A stretch of DNA of 64,000 nt from positions 1-64,000 of the forward strand of contig JAAELT010000476.1 of NCBI GenBank assembly GCA_024226315.1. The letters are read 5' to 3'. Source of the stretch: a bacterium (GTDB lineage: Bacteria > Acidobacteriota > Thermoanaerobaculia > Multivoradales > J023). Made by a program: the position numbers and the translations under genes. Within the stretch, counting starts at the first letter, position 1. Every line of letters begins with the position of its first letter. Below, in pieces: positions 1-9,239 of this stretch. The notes under the pieces were generated by a model that had not been told where the DNA came from, searched no databases, and was given only the letters and a program-made list of their open reading frames with translations.

Positions 1-1
1 C

Positions 2-1729
2 GACGACCGGGGCGACAGCTGGCGGGCCATGTCGGGAGACCTGACCCGCGACCAGGAACGCCTCGCCCTACCGATCATGGGGCAGACCCAGAGCTGGGAC
101 AACGCCTGCGATCTGGCTGCCATGTCCACCTACAACACGATCACCTCGCTGGCCGAGTCGCCCCTGCAGGAGGGCCTGATCTACGCCGGTACCGACGACG
201 GCCTGATCCAGGTGACCGAGGACGGCGGCGGAAGCTGGCGTGAGATCGAAGTCGGCTCGTTGCCCGGGACTCCCGGCACCGCCTTCGTCAACGACATCAA
301 GGCGGATCTCTTCGACGCCGACACCGTCTACGCGGCCCTGGACAACCACAAGCTCGGAGAGCTCGGGCCTCACCTGTTGCGCAGCCGAGACCGCGGGCGG
401 ACCTGGACGTCGATGCGGGGCAACCTGCCCGAGCGCACCCTCGTCTGGCGGCTGGTGCAGGACCATGTCCGTCCCGAGCTCTTCTTCGCCGCCACCGAGC
501 TCGGCATCTATTTCACCGTCGATGGCGGCGAGCTCTGGATCCAGCTGAAGGGCGGTGTTCCCACCATCTCGTTCCGGGACCTGGCCATCCAGCGCCGAGA
601 GAACGATCTGGTGGCAGCCTCCTTCGGGCGCGGTTTCTTCATCCTCGACGATTACAGCGCCCTGCGCGAGATCTCCACCGAGCAGCTCGGCAAGGAAGCC
701 GTGCTCTTCCCCACGCGCCAGGCCTGGTGGTACTTCCCGCGTCCCCACCTGTCGTTCGAGCCCGGGCGGGGCGACCAGGGAGCGGATCACTTCGTGGCGC
801 CCAATCCGCCGTTCGGGTCGGTCTTCACCTACTACCTCGAGGAGGACCTGAAGACCCGCAAGGAGGCTCGACAGGAGACCGAGAAGGCCGCTCGGGAGAA
901 GGGCGAGGCCGTCATCTTTCCGGGCTGGGATGCGCTGGAGGCGGAGCGCATCGAGCCCGAGGCCCGCGTCTGGCTGGTGGTGACCGACAGCGAAGGCGAG
1001 ATCGTACGGCGGATCTCCGGCCCGACCGACGCGGGCTTCCATCGCGTCGCCTGGGACCTGCGCTATCCGACGCCTGACGCCGTCGAGCTCGAGGAGCCGC
1101 CACCGCCGCTGTGGGGCGGGCCGCCGCGGGGGCTGATGGTCGCCCCGGGCGAGTACCAGGTGGCGCTGGTCCGCCAGGTCCAGGGCGAGGCTCGTCTGCT
1201 GGCCGGGCCCCGGAGCTTCACGGTCGCGGCGCTCCGGCAGGGATCCCTGGACGGCGCCAGCCCCGAGGAGGTGGCCGGTTTCTGGCGGCAGTACGAGTCC
1301 GCGGTTCGCACCCACAGCGCCATCCGGGTGAGCCTCGAGCGCATGGTCACCAAGGTCGGGCGCCTGGCGAAGGTGATCGAGAGCTCGCGGGGCGACGTGT
1401 TGGCCCTGGATCCGCGCTTCCACCAGCTGCGCCGACGGATCCTCGAGCTCGACGGCCGGTTCGGCGGTCATCGCTCGAAGCAGGAGCCGGGAGAGAAGCA
1501 CCAGCCAACGATCGGTCAGCGGCTCGAATCGGTGGCCCTGGGCGTCGATCACTCCACTTACGGCCCGACCGTCACCCACCTCGAGAGCCTGAAGATCGCC
1601 ACCGCCGAGATGGCCGGGCTGCGCCAGCAGCTGGAGAGCACTCAGAGCGACCTGTCATCTCTGGTGCGTGAGCTCATCGAGGCCGGGGCGCCGTGGATCG
1701 AGAGCGAGCCCCTGTCCGCCCTCCCCTGA
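2..1729 (+). CDS. BNR/sortilin-like beta-propeller protein, 3' part only
   Basis: The reading frame is already open at base 2, so only the last 575 residues of a longer protein are present. The first 200 or so residues carry Asp-box/BNR hairpins of the sialidase and VPS10 type: TEDGGGSWREI, SRDRGRTWTSM and FTVDGGELW. These form blades of a propeller. The remainder is a C-terminal region with a proline-rich stretch (ELEEPPPPLWGGPP, about residue 365) and a final helical, charged segment. Acidobacterial relatives of this architecture are usually large secreted or periplasmic proteins labelled 'glycosyl hydrolase' or 'VPS10 domain'. No catalytic residues can be assigned in this fragment, so enzyme activity should not be assumed. 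The missing N-terminus would show whether a signal peptide exists. Confidence 0.75.
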   Translation, partial: DDRGDSWRAMSGDLTRDQERLALPIMGQTQSWDNACDLAAMSTYNTITSLAESPLQEGLIYAGTDDGLIQVTEDGGGSWREIEVGSLPGTPGTAFVNDIKADLFDADTVYAALDNHKLGELGPHLLRSRDRGRTWTSMRGNLPERTLVWRLVQDHVRPELFFAATELGIYFTVDGGELWIQLKGGVPTISFRDLAIQRRENDLVAASFGRGFFILDDYSALREISTEQLGKEAVLFPTRQAWWYFPRPHLSFEPGRGDQGADHFVAPNPPFGSVFTYYLEEDLKTRKEARQETEKAAREKGEAVIFPGWDALEAERIEPEARVWLVVTDSEGEIVRRISGPTDAGFHRVAWDLRYPTPDAVELEEPPPPLWGGPPRGLMVAPGEYQVALVRQVQGEARLLAGPRSFTVAALRQGSLDGASPEEVAGFWRQYESAVRTHSAIRVSLERMVTKVGRLAKVIESSRGDVLALDPRFHQLRRRILELDGRFGGHRSKQEPGEKHQPTIGQRLESVALGVDHSTYGPTVTHLESLKIATAEMAGLRQQLESTQSDLSSLVRELIEAGAPWIESEPLSALP

Positions 1730-1898
1730 GGTGCAACGCCCAGGCGGCCTGCCGCTGGAACAACAATTCCGCCATCCGGCCGAAGAACAAGGCGCCGCAC
1801 CGGGAATCCGTACCCATGGGCGGTAAGCCGAGCAGCCTGTTGTCGGGAGCGTTGGCACGAAGGGTCGGGCCTCGACTCGATGACGGCTGGCTTCGGGG

Positions 1899-1904
1899 TA
1901 TGAT
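1899..1904 (+). promoter_or_regulatory. -10 hexamer (TATGAT) of the RND permease gene
   Basis: TATGAT ends 8 nt before the ATG at 1913, with no Shine-Dalgarno sequence between them. No convincing -35 is visible. Transcription would begin at or within a few bases of the ATG, so the mRNA is probably leaderless. Confidence 0.4.
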
Positions 1905-1912
1905 CCGCCCCG

Positions 1913-4900
1913 ATGAATATCACCCAGGCGGCGATCGAGAAGAACCGGGTGACCGCCGCGGCCCTGCTGGTGGTCGCGGTCATGGGCATCAATTCGTTCC
2001 TCGGCCTGCCGCAGAGCGAGGACCCGGGCTTCCTGATCCGGGTGGCGGTGGTGCAGACGATCTTTCCCGGCGCCAGCCCGGAGCGGGTCGAGCAGCTGGT
2101 GACCGACAAGCTGGAGAAGGTGATCCAGGAGATCCCGGAGCTGGATTTCGTCGCCAGTCAGTCGAAGACCGGGGTGTCGATCATCAACGTCAACATCCGG
2201 GAGGAGTACACCGACCTGCGGCCGATCTGGGACAACCTGCGGCGCAAGATCGACGACGCCCGCGGCGACCTGCCCGACGACGTGCGCGGGCCGTTCGTCA
2301 ATGACGAATTCGGCGACGTGTTCGGCATCGTGGTGACGATCACCGGCGACGGCTTCGACTACGCCGAGATCAAGGAAATCGCCGACGAGGTGCGCGACGA
2401 GCTGCTGCTGCTCGAAGACGTCGCCAAGGTAGAGATCTTCGGCGCCCAGGAAGAGCGCATCTTCGTCGAGTACAACAACGCCCGGCTGGCAGAGTATGGG
2501 CACTCGCCGATCCAGCTGCAGCAGCTGCTGGAGGCCCAGAACATCATCATCCCCGGGGGCTCGATCACCACCGAGTACGAGAAGATCGTGCTCGAGCCGT
2601 CGGGCAACTTCGAGTCGCTCGAAGGCATCCTGCGCACGGTGATCCAGCTCCCGGCGTCGCCCCGAAGGGGCGCCGGTGCAACATCGTCGGACCTGGTGTA
2701 CCTACAGGACCTGGCCGAGATCCGCCGCGGTTACATCGATCCGCCGGAGTCGATGGCCCGAGGGTCAGGCGGCTCCTGCCTGGCGCTCGCCATCTCGATG
2801 CGCGAGGGCGGCAACATCGTCGAGCTCGGCGAGGTGGTGCGGCCGGCGCTCGAGCGGCTGGAGGCCTTCTATCCGATCGGCGTCGACTTCGACTGGGTAC
2901 AGTTCGCCCCCGACACGGTCACCGAGCTGGTCGACGGCTTCGTGGTCAACCTCTACCAGGCGATCGCCATCGTCACCCTGGTGATGTTGTTCTCCCTCGG
3001 CCTGCGCACCGGCCTGGTGGTGGCGTCGCTGATCCCGATGGCGATGCTCTCGACCCTGCTGATGATGAGCGTTTTCTCGATCGGGCTCGACCAGATGTCG
3101 ATCGCCTCGATGATCATCGCCCTGGGGATGCTGGTCGACAACGCCATCGTCATGTCGGAGTCGATCATGGTGTCGATGTCCGAGGGCAAGAAACCTGTTC
3201 AGGCGGCGGTGGAATCCGCGGCGGAGCTGCGCATTCCGCTCCTGACCTCTTCGCTCACCACTGCCGCGGCGTTCCTGCCGATCTTCCTGGCGGAGTCGGC
3301 GGTGGGGGAGTACACCGCGCCGCTGTTCAAGGTGGTGACCATCACCCTACTGTGCTCGTGGGTGCTGTCGCTGACCATGATCCCGATGCTGTGCGCCGTC
3401 TTCCTGCGCGTTACGCCGAGCACCGGAGATGCCTACGATTCGCGGTTCTACCGCTTGTACCGGGGGTTGCTGACCGCCGGTCTGAAGCGTCGCGCCCTGT
3501 CCCTACTGTCGGTGGCCGCCGCCTTCTTCCTGGCGATCATGGGCCTTGGTCTGGTGCCGAACATCTTCTTCCCGCCCAACGACCGGCCGACCTTCACCAC
3601 CGAGGTGGAGCTGCCGGTGGGCACGCCGATCGAGCGCACCGAGACGGTGGTGGCCGAGATCGAAGACTTCATCCGCGAGGAGTTGGTGGTCGGCGCCTGG
3701 GGTAGGAAGGAACCGATCGGCTGGTGGGGCCGGCTGACCGGCAAGGAGGCGAGCGAGGACGGCATCGTCAACTGGGGGACCTTCATCGGCAACGGCGGGC
3801 CGAAGTTCACCCTCGGCTACAACCCAGGGTTGCAGAGCCCGGAGTACGGCATCCTGCTGGTCAACACCGTGTCGCGGCCGGCGGTCGACGAGATCATCCC
3901 CCACATCGAGGCCTTCGCCAACGGGCGCTACCCCGACGCCAAGACCACCGTGCGGCCGCTGGCCAACGGCCCGCCGGCCTGGCCACCGGTCGAGGTGCGA
4001 CTGTCGGGCCGCGACACCGACGTGCTGTTCGACCTGGTCGACCAGGTGAAGGCGAAGATGCGCGAGATCCCGGGCACCAAGCTGATCGACGACGATTGGG
4101 GGGCACGCTCGAAGAAACTGGTGGTGCAGGTGGACGGGCCTCGGGCCCGGCGTGCAGGAGTGTCGAATCAGGACGTAGCCATCTCACTGCAGACCTTCCT
4201 CGAGGGTCTCGAGACCACCGAGTTCCGCGAGGGCGATCAGCTGATCCCGGTAACCCTGCGCTCGGTGGCCGCCGAGCGCCAGGACATCGACAAGATCGAG
4301 ACGCTCAACATCTATTCGCAGTCCACCGGCTCCTCGGTGCCGCTCAAACAGGTGGCCGACGTCGAGATCGCCTGGGAGCCGGCCCAGGTCAAGCGCCGCA
4401 ACCGTCTGCGCACGGTCGCCGTCGAATGCGGGGTGGAGCCGGGGACGACGGCAGCCGCGGTGGACGCCGTGCTGCTGCCCTGGCTCGAGGAACAGGCGGC
4501 GAGCTGGCCGCCGGGTTACAGCTTCGAGATCGGCGGCGAGAACGAGTCGTCCAACGAGGCCAACGCCTCGATCGGCGCCAAACTGCCGATCGCCGGACTG
4601 ATCATCGTGCTCCTCCTGGTCACCCAGTTCAACTCTCTGAGACGGCCGCTGATCATCCTGATCGCTATCCCGCTGGGTGTCATCGGCGTGGTCATTGGGC
4701 TACTGGTGGCGCGCTCGTACTTCGGCTTCATGACGCTCCTGGGAATCATCTCCCTGGCCGGTATCGTGATCAACAACGCCATCGTGCTGCTCGACCGCAT
4801 CCGCATCGAGATCGACGACAACGGCCTGGAGCCGCAGCGGGCGATCCTGGAGTCGGCACAAAAGCGTCTACGGCCGATCCTGCTCACCACCTGCACCACC

Positions 4901-5068
4901 ATCGGCGGCATGCTGCCCCTGTGGTTCGGCGGCGGCGCCATGTGGGAACCGATGTCGATCGCAATCATCTTCGGCCTCGCCTTCGCCACCATGCTGACCC
5001 TCGGCGTCGTGCCGATCCTCTACTCGCTGTTCTTCCGCGTCAGCTTCAGAGACTTCCGGTACGACTGA
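1913..5068 (+). CDS. RND-family efflux permease (AcrB-like)
   Basis: A 1051-residue inner-membrane proton antiporter of the HAE1/AcrB type, which normally pumps drugs or lipophilic compounds through a periplasmic adaptor and outer-membrane channel. It has the expected twofold plan: TM1 near residues 12-30, a large porter loop, TM2-6 about 340-530, a second porter loop, and TM8-12 about 880-1045. TM4 reads GMLVDNAIVMSES, so one of the two aspartates of the usual proton-relay DD pair is Asn. This variant occurs in some RND subfamilies. TM10/11 has the matching GIVINNAIVLLDRI. No membrane-fusion or TolC-like gene lies next to it, so it is an orphan permease here or its partners are upstream of the window. 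The chosen ATG has no Shine-Dalgarno but has a -10 hexamer 8 nt upstream. Confidence 0.93.
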   Translation: MNITQAAIEKNRVTAAALLVVAVMGINSFLGLPQSEDPGFLIRVAVVQTIFPGASPERVEQLVTDKLEKVIQEIPELDFVASQSKTGVSIINVNIREEYTDLRPIWDNLRRKIDDARGDLPDDVRGPFVNDEFGDVFGIVVTITGDGFDYAEIKEIADEVRDELLLLEDVAKVEIFGAQEERIFVEYNNARLAEYGHSPIQLQQLLEAQNIIIPGGSITTEYEKIVLEPSGNFESLEGILRTVIQLPASPRRGAGATSSDLVYLQDLAEIRRGYIDPPESMARGSGGSCLALAISMREGGNIVELGEVVRPALERLEAFYPIGVDFDWVQFAPDTVTELVDGFVVNLYQAIAIVTLVMLFSLGLRTGLVVASLIPMAMLSTLLMMSVFSIGLDQMSIASMIIALGMLVDNAIVMSESIMVSMSEGKKPVQAAVESAAELRIPLLTSSLTTAAAFLPIFLAESAVGEYTAPLFKVVTITLLCSWVLSLTMIPMLCAVFLRVTPSTGDAYDSRFYRLYRGLLTAGLKRRALSLLSVAAAFFLAIMGLGLVPNIFFPPNDRPTFTTEVELPVGTPIERTETVVAEIEDFIREELVVGAWGRKEPIGWWGRLTGKEASEDGIVNWGTFIGNGGPKFTLGYNPGLQSPEYGILLVNTVSRPAVDEIIPHIEAFANGRYPDAKTTVRPLANGPPAWPPVEVRLSGRDTDVLFDLVDQVKAKMREIPGTKLIDDDWGARSKKLVVQVDGPRARRAGVSNQDVAISLQTFLEGLETTEFREGDQLIPVTLRSVAAERQDIDKIETLNIYSQSTGSSVPLKQVADVEIAWEPAQVKRRNRLRTVAVECGVEPGTTAAAVDAVLLPWLEEQAASWPPGYSFEIGGENESSNEANASIGAKLPIAGLIIVLLLVTQFNSLRRPLIILIAIPLGVIGVVIGLLVARSYFGFMTLLGIISLAGIVINNAIVLLDRIRIEIDDNGLEPQRAILESAQKRLRPILLTTCTTIGGMLPLWFGGGAMWEPMSIAIIFGLAFATMLTLGVVPILYSLFFRVSFRDFRYD

Positions 5069-5161
5069 CCCACCCTCGAGTGTGGGGCATGGACTACCCG
5101 CGGAAAGGTCGACGCGGGGTGCAAGCGGAGATAGCTTCGACCTCGAAGGGTGAGGAACGCC

Positions 5162-7036
5162 ATGCCGGAATCAGAAGGTTGGCAACAGCGATACGAGGAC
5201 AAAGTGGTCGACGCCGACAAGGCTGCGGCGGTGGTGCGGCCGGGCCAGCGGGTGTTCATCGGCTCGGGCGCCGGCGAGCCGCAAACCCTGGTCGAAGCGC
5301 TGTCAGCCCAGGAGGGGCTGACCGACACCGAGATCGTGCACATCCTGACCCTCGGCGTGGCCACCTACGCCGAGCCGCGCTTTGGTAAACGCTTCCGCCA
5401 CAACGCCTACTTCATCGGCCACAACGTGCGCGAGGCGGTCAACGAGGGGCGCGCCGACTACACGCCGATCTTTCTCTCCGAGATCCCCCGCCTGTTCCGC
5501 TCCGGCCGAGTGGTGATCGACGTCGCCATGATCGAGGTCTCAGCTCCCGACCAACACGGCTACTGTAGCTTCGGCGTCTCCACCGATATCGTCAAAGCTG
5601 CGGCCGAGTCAGCGCGCTTCGTGATCGCGGAGGTCAACGAACGCATGCCCCGGGCGCTGGGAGATTGCTTCATCCACGCCCGAGACCTCGACCTGATGGT
5701 GCCGAGCGACCGGCCGATCCTCGAGGCGGTCCAGGGCGAGCCCGACGAGCTGTCGAAGAAGATCGCCCGCCACATCGCCAACCTGGTGGTCGACGGCGCC
5801 ACGCTGCAGCTCGGCATCGGCACCATCCCCGACGCAGTGCTGCACTATCTGGGCGATTTTCGGGATCTGGGCGTGCACACCGAAATGTTCTCCGACGGCC
5901 TGATCCCGCTGGTGGAGAAGGGAGTGGTCAACAACTCAAGGAAGACCCTGCACAGGGGCAAGATCGTCGCCAGCTTCATCATGGGCTCGAAGCGGCTCTA
6001 CGACTTCGTCGACAACAACCCGCTGGTCGAGTTCCATCCCACCGAGTACGTCAACGACCCGTTCATCATCGCCCAGAACGACAAGATGCTCTCGATCAAC
6101 TCGGCGATCGAGGTCGACCTCACCGGCCAGATCTGCTCGGATTCCCTGGGCGAGATGTTCTACAGCGGCATCGGCGGCCAGGTCGACTTCACGCGCGGCG
6201 CGGCGCGCTCGAAGGGCGGGCGGCCGATCATCGCCCTGCCCTCGACCGTCAATCGCGGCACCATCTCGCGCATCGTGCCAATCCTGAAGCCCGGCGCGGG
6301 TGTCGTCACCAGCCGCGGCGATGCCCACTACGTGGTCACCGAGTATGGCGTGGCCTATCTGCACGGCAAGACCGTGCGCGAGCGAGCCGTGGCCCTGATC
6401 AACATCGCGCATCCCAAGTTCAGGCCCTGGCTGATGGCCGAGGCCAAGGCTCGGAACATGGTCTACTCCGACCAGATCGAGCTGCCGAGCCGCCCCTCGA
6501 TGTACCCGGAAGAGCTCGAGCGCTGGATCGAGCTGAAGGACGGCACCAACGTTTTCTTGAGGCCGCTCAAGCTCACCGATGAGCCGCCCCTGCGGGATCT
6601 CTTCTACCGACTGTCGCCGGAATCGATCCACTACCGGTTTTTCCAGCAGCTCAAGGCCCTGCCCCACGAGAAGCTGCAGGAGTTTCTGCGCGTCGACTAC
6701 GAGGCCGACATGGCGCTCGTGGTGCTCTCGAGCGCCACCGAGGAAGACGCTCGCATGATCGCCATCGCCCACTATCTGAAAGACCCGCGCAGCAATTTCG
6801 CCGAGACCGCGTTCCTGGTGCGCGACGACTGGCAGGGCCGGGGCATCGGCACCCGGCTGATGAACGCCCTGGTCGAAGCGGCTCAGCTCCACGGCCTGGC
6901 AGGCTTCACCGCCGACGTCCTGGCCGACAACAAGAGCATGCTCAGGGTCTTTCACCAATGCGGTTTCGCGGTGCAGAGCCAGCTCGACAGCAACGTCTAT
7001 TCGCTGAGGATCCCGTTCAGCGACCCGGCGGGGTAG
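5162..7036 (+). CDS. Acetyl-CoA hydrolase/CoA-transferase fused to GNAT acetyltransferase
   Basis: A cytoplasmic 624-residue two-part enzyme. Residues 1 to about 440 form a family I CoA-transferase of the 4-hydroxybutyrate CoA-transferase/acetyl-CoA hydrolase group, with LGIGTIPDAVL, the TEMFSDG segment carrying the likely catalytic Glu, and the glycine-rich GQVDFTRGA region. Residues about 450-620 form a GNAT domain with a clear acetyl-CoA-binding motif A (WQGRGIGTRLMNAL). The same fusion is known in several phyla, where protein or small-molecule acetylation is suggested but substrates are rarely known. The ATG at 5162 is chosen because GGGTGAGG lies 6 nt upstream; an in-frame GTG at 5150 would overlap that site. 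The next gene starts 27 nt downstream and may be cotranscribed. Confidence 0.9.
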   Translation: MPESEGWQQRYEDKVVDADKAAAVVRPGQRVFIGSGAGEPQTLVEALSAQEGLTDTEIVHILTLGVATYAEPRFGKRFRHNAYFIGHNVREAVNEGRADYTPIFLSEIPRLFRSGRVVIDVAMIEVSAPDQHGYCSFGVSTDIVKAAAESARFVIAEVNERMPRALGDCFIHARDLDLMVPSDRPILEAVQGEPDELSKKIARHIANLVVDGATLQLGIGTIPDAVLHYLGDFRDLGVHTEMFSDGLIPLVEKGVVNNSRKTLHRGKIVASFIMGSKRLYDFVDNNPLVEFHPTEYVNDPFIIAQNDKMLSINSAIEVDLTGQICSDSLGEMFYSGIGGQVDFTRGAARSKGGRPIIALPSTVNRGTISRIVPILKPGAGVVTSRGDAHYVVTEYGVAYLHGKTVRERAVALINIAHPKFRPWLMAEAKARNMVYSDQIELPSRPSMYPEELERWIELKDGTNVFLRPLKLTDEPPLRDLFYRLSPESIHYRFFQQLKALPHEKLQEFLRVDYEADMALVVLSSATEEDARMIAIAHYLKDPRSNFAETAFLVRDDWQGRGIGTRLMNALVEAAQLHGLAGFTADVLADNKSMLRVFHQCGFAVQSQLDSNVYSLRIPFSDPAG

Positions 7037-7063
7037 AATCGTCGAAACTTCCAGGAGCCGACC

Positions 7064-7978
7064 ATGAAACCCTACTTCCGCAAGCTGTTCCCGACCCTCG
7101 CCGCGCTCGCCCTCTTCCTGCCGCAGGCGTCTGCCTTCGAGCTCGAGCACCAGGAGTCTCGCGACCTGGTGGATCTCGTGACCCGTGCGGCGAACCTGGT
7201 GACAGAGAAAGGGGCCGCTGCCTGCGAGGCCTTCAATGCCGAGGGCGGGGAGTGGCGGCGGGGTGAGATCTACGTCTTCGTGCTCGATATGAAGGGCACA
7301 GCGATCTGCCACCCGAACCGGAGTCTCCAGGGACGCGACCTGTCGGAGGTCCGCGATCCCGACGGCAAGCCGATCATGAAGCTCATGCTGCGTCAGATCG
7401 AACGCGGCGCCAGCGACGGTTGGGTCCACTACCTGTGGCCGCGGCCCGGCAAACCGGTGCTGACCTGGAAGAGCACCTACGTGCGCGAGGCCGCGAACCC
7501 CGACGGCACGGCCATGGTGGTCGGCGCCGGGGCCTACAACCTGGAGATGGAGAGGGCCTTCGTCGTCGACCGCGTGACCGAGGCGGCCGAGCTGATCGAG
7601 GCCGACGGCAAGAAGGCGTTCGACGTTCTGCGTGACAAGGCCGGCGGCTTCGTTTTCCTCGACGCCTACGTCTTCGTGATGGCCATGGACGGCACCGAGC
7701 TGGTCAACGCGGGCTTCCCCGACATGGAGGGCGGCAACATCCTTGAATACGTCGATACCGACGGCGTCCGGCCGGCGCGGGTGATGATCGACCTGCTGGC
7801 CAGGCAAGACGAGGGCTGGGTGAAATACCTGTGGCCGAAACCCGGGGACAAGAAGCCCTCCCGTAAGGAGGCCTACGTACGAAAAGTGAAGCTGGGCGAC
7901 CAGCACGTGGTGGTCGGCGCCGGGGTCTACCCGGCCGACCAAGAGACCGAGGCGCCCCAGACCGAACAGGGCTCGTAG
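7064..7978 (+). CDS. Exported protein with two tandem single-Cache domains
   Basis: A 304-residue protein with a signal peptide (about residues 1-23, ending PQASAF) and no later membrane segment, so it is probably periplasmic. The mature part holds two homologous Cache-type sensor modules, about residues 30-165 and 170-295. Each has a VFVLDMKGT or VFVMAMDGT strand, then a hydrophobic segment, then W-V-x-Y-L-W-P and a closing V-V-G-A-G-x-Y motif. Cache domains normally bind small ligands outside the membrane and are attached to kinases or chemoreceptors. Here the pair is free-standing, which suggests a solute-binding role that acts through an unidentified membrane partner. CCAGGAGC lies 8 nt before the ATG. 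Confidence 0.82.
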   Translation: MKPYFRKLFPTLAALALFLPQASAFELEHQESRDLVDLVTRAANLVTEKGAAACEAFNAEGGEWRRGEIYVFVLDMKGTAICHPNRSLQGRDLSEVRDPDGKPIMKLMLRQIERGASDGWVHYLWPRPGKPVLTWKSTYVREAANPDGTAMVVGAGAYNLEMERAFVVDRVTEAAELIEADGKKAFDVLRDKAGGFVFLDAYVFVMAMDGTELVNAGFPDMEGGNILEYVDTDGVRPARVMIDLLARQDEGWVKYLWPKPGDKKPSRKEAYVRKVKLGDQHVVVGAGVYPADQETEAPQTEQGS

Positions 7979-8036
7979 TCGCGGACCGGTGCGCTGAGTC
8001 TGCTGCTCGAGAACCTGTGGTGTGGGGGATGCTGCG

Positions 8037-9113
8037 CTAGGAAACGCTCCCACCGGCATTGATGTTGTAGAGGGTCTGGGTCGGGAAGGCCATCTCGAGA
8101 CCTTCGGTGCCGAATCTCCTGAGGACCTCCAGGTTGACCGCCGACTGGGTGTTCCTGAAGTGCGCCCCCGGATTGACGAAGTAGGCAGAGCGGATGATCA
8201 TGGCGAAGTCGCCGTACTCGGCGAAATTGATCTTCACGTCCTCGCCGATGCTCTCGTTGGCGGCCGCGATCTCGCCCAGGATCTCGATGGCTCGCTCCAT
8301 CTGCTCGGCCGTGGTTTCGTAGATCAGGCCGATGTTGAGCACGATCCTGCGCCCCGCCGGCCCGGCCGAGACGTTCTCGACCGGCGAGCTGGAGAAGGTC
8401 GAGTTGGGGATCGTCACCATGGCGCCGTTGCGGGTTTCGAGGCGCGAGCTCCGGATGCCGATATCGCGAATGACGCCGTCGTAGCCCTCGACCCTGACCC
8501 GGTCGCCAAGGACGAAGGGCCGATCGGCGAAAATGGTGGCGCCGCCGAAGATGTTGGCCACCGTGTCCTGGGCCGCTATGGCCAGTGCCAGACCGCCGAC
8601 GCCGAGGCCGGCGAGCAGCGCGCCCACGTCCTGGCCGGCGTTGTTGAGGGCGACGATGATACCCAGGATCCAGATCGTGAGCTTGGCGCCCTTCCGCAGG
8701 ATCGGCATCAGCTGGTCGTCGAGATCGGTCTCGGTCTTGTCGGCCAGCGGAACGATGTACTCCTCGATCAGCGAGTTGACCAACCGGGCGAAGAGCCAGG
8801 TGACGGTGAGAGTGATCGCCGCCTGCATGACCTTGCCGATGTAGTCCCCGACGGCCTGGTAGTCCTCGAAGTTGAGGGTGTTGAGCGCGTACCAGAAGCC
8901 GAGGACGGTGAGGATGACCACGATCGGCTCCTCGACCATGTCGAGGACGATGTCGTCGAGCTTGGTTTTGGTCTTGGCGGTCAGCTTGCGGACGATCTTC
9001 TGAAACAGCCAGTAGACGGTCTTGCCGACGATGATCACTCCGACGATGATGGCCAGGGCCTTCAGCCAGTCGATGACCGTATTGCCGTAGAACGTCGCTT
9101 CGAAGAATTCCAT
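8037..9113 (-). CDS. MscS-family mechanosensitive ion channel
   Basis: A 358-residue inner-membrane channel that would release solutes on osmotic downshock. Three to four hydrophobic helices occupy about residues 10-190. The pore helix and following beta domain read QDVGALLAGLGVGGLALAIAAQDTVANIFGGATIFADRPFVLGDRV, the hallmark glycine/alanine-packed TM3 and the upper beta domain of MscS (quoted region about 175-220; key motif LAIAAQDTVANIFGG). A vestibule alpha/beta domain follows to the C-terminus. Length is above that of E. coli MscS because of an extra N-terminal membrane section. AAGGAG sits 8 nt before the ATG. It is divergent from the kinase gene at 9240, with 126 bp between them. Confidence 0.93.
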   Translation of the reverse strand: MEFFEATFYGNTVIDWLKALAIIVGVIIVGKTVYWLFQKIVRKLTAKTKTKLDDIVLDMVEEPIVVILTVLGFWYALNTLNFEDYQAVGDYIGKVMQAAITLTVTWLFARLVNSLIEEYIVPLADKTETDLDDQLMPILRKGAKLTIWILGIIVALNNAGQDVGALLAGLGVGGLALAIAAQDTVANIFGGATIFADRPFVLGDRVRVEGYDGVIRDIGIRSSRLETRNGAMVTIPNSTFSSSPVENVSAGPAGRRIVLNIGLIYETTAEQMERAIEILGEIAAANESIGEDVKINFAEYGDFAMIIRSAYFVNPGAHFRNTQSAVNLEVLRRFGTEGLEMAFPTQTLYNINAGGSVS

Positions 9114-9219
9114 GCTTCAGCTCCTTGGGGCTTCAGGGGTCGGTGATGACCGGGATTATATCGACGCGGCGCCGGATCGACAGCCGGACTGACGTGTTCG
9201 GAACGGGCGCCCGGTGGGG

Positions 9220-9225
9220 TAGAAT
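9220..9225 (+). promoter_or_regulatory. -10 hexamer (TAGAAT) of hybrid kinase A1
   Basis: TAGAAT lies 14 nt before the ATG at 9240 within GGGGTAGAATTCC. There is no Shine-Dalgarno between it and the start. The same GGGGTAGAAT string recurs at 7029-7038, upstream of the Cache protein gene. Confidence 0.35.
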
Positions 9226-9239
9226 TCCGGCCCCGAATC

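Noticed and set aside
5936..8059. Long minus-strand reading frames opposite the CoA-transferase and other genes
   Set aside because: They are shadows of GC-rich genes: arginine/proline-rich, without motifs, and opposite well-supported proteins.
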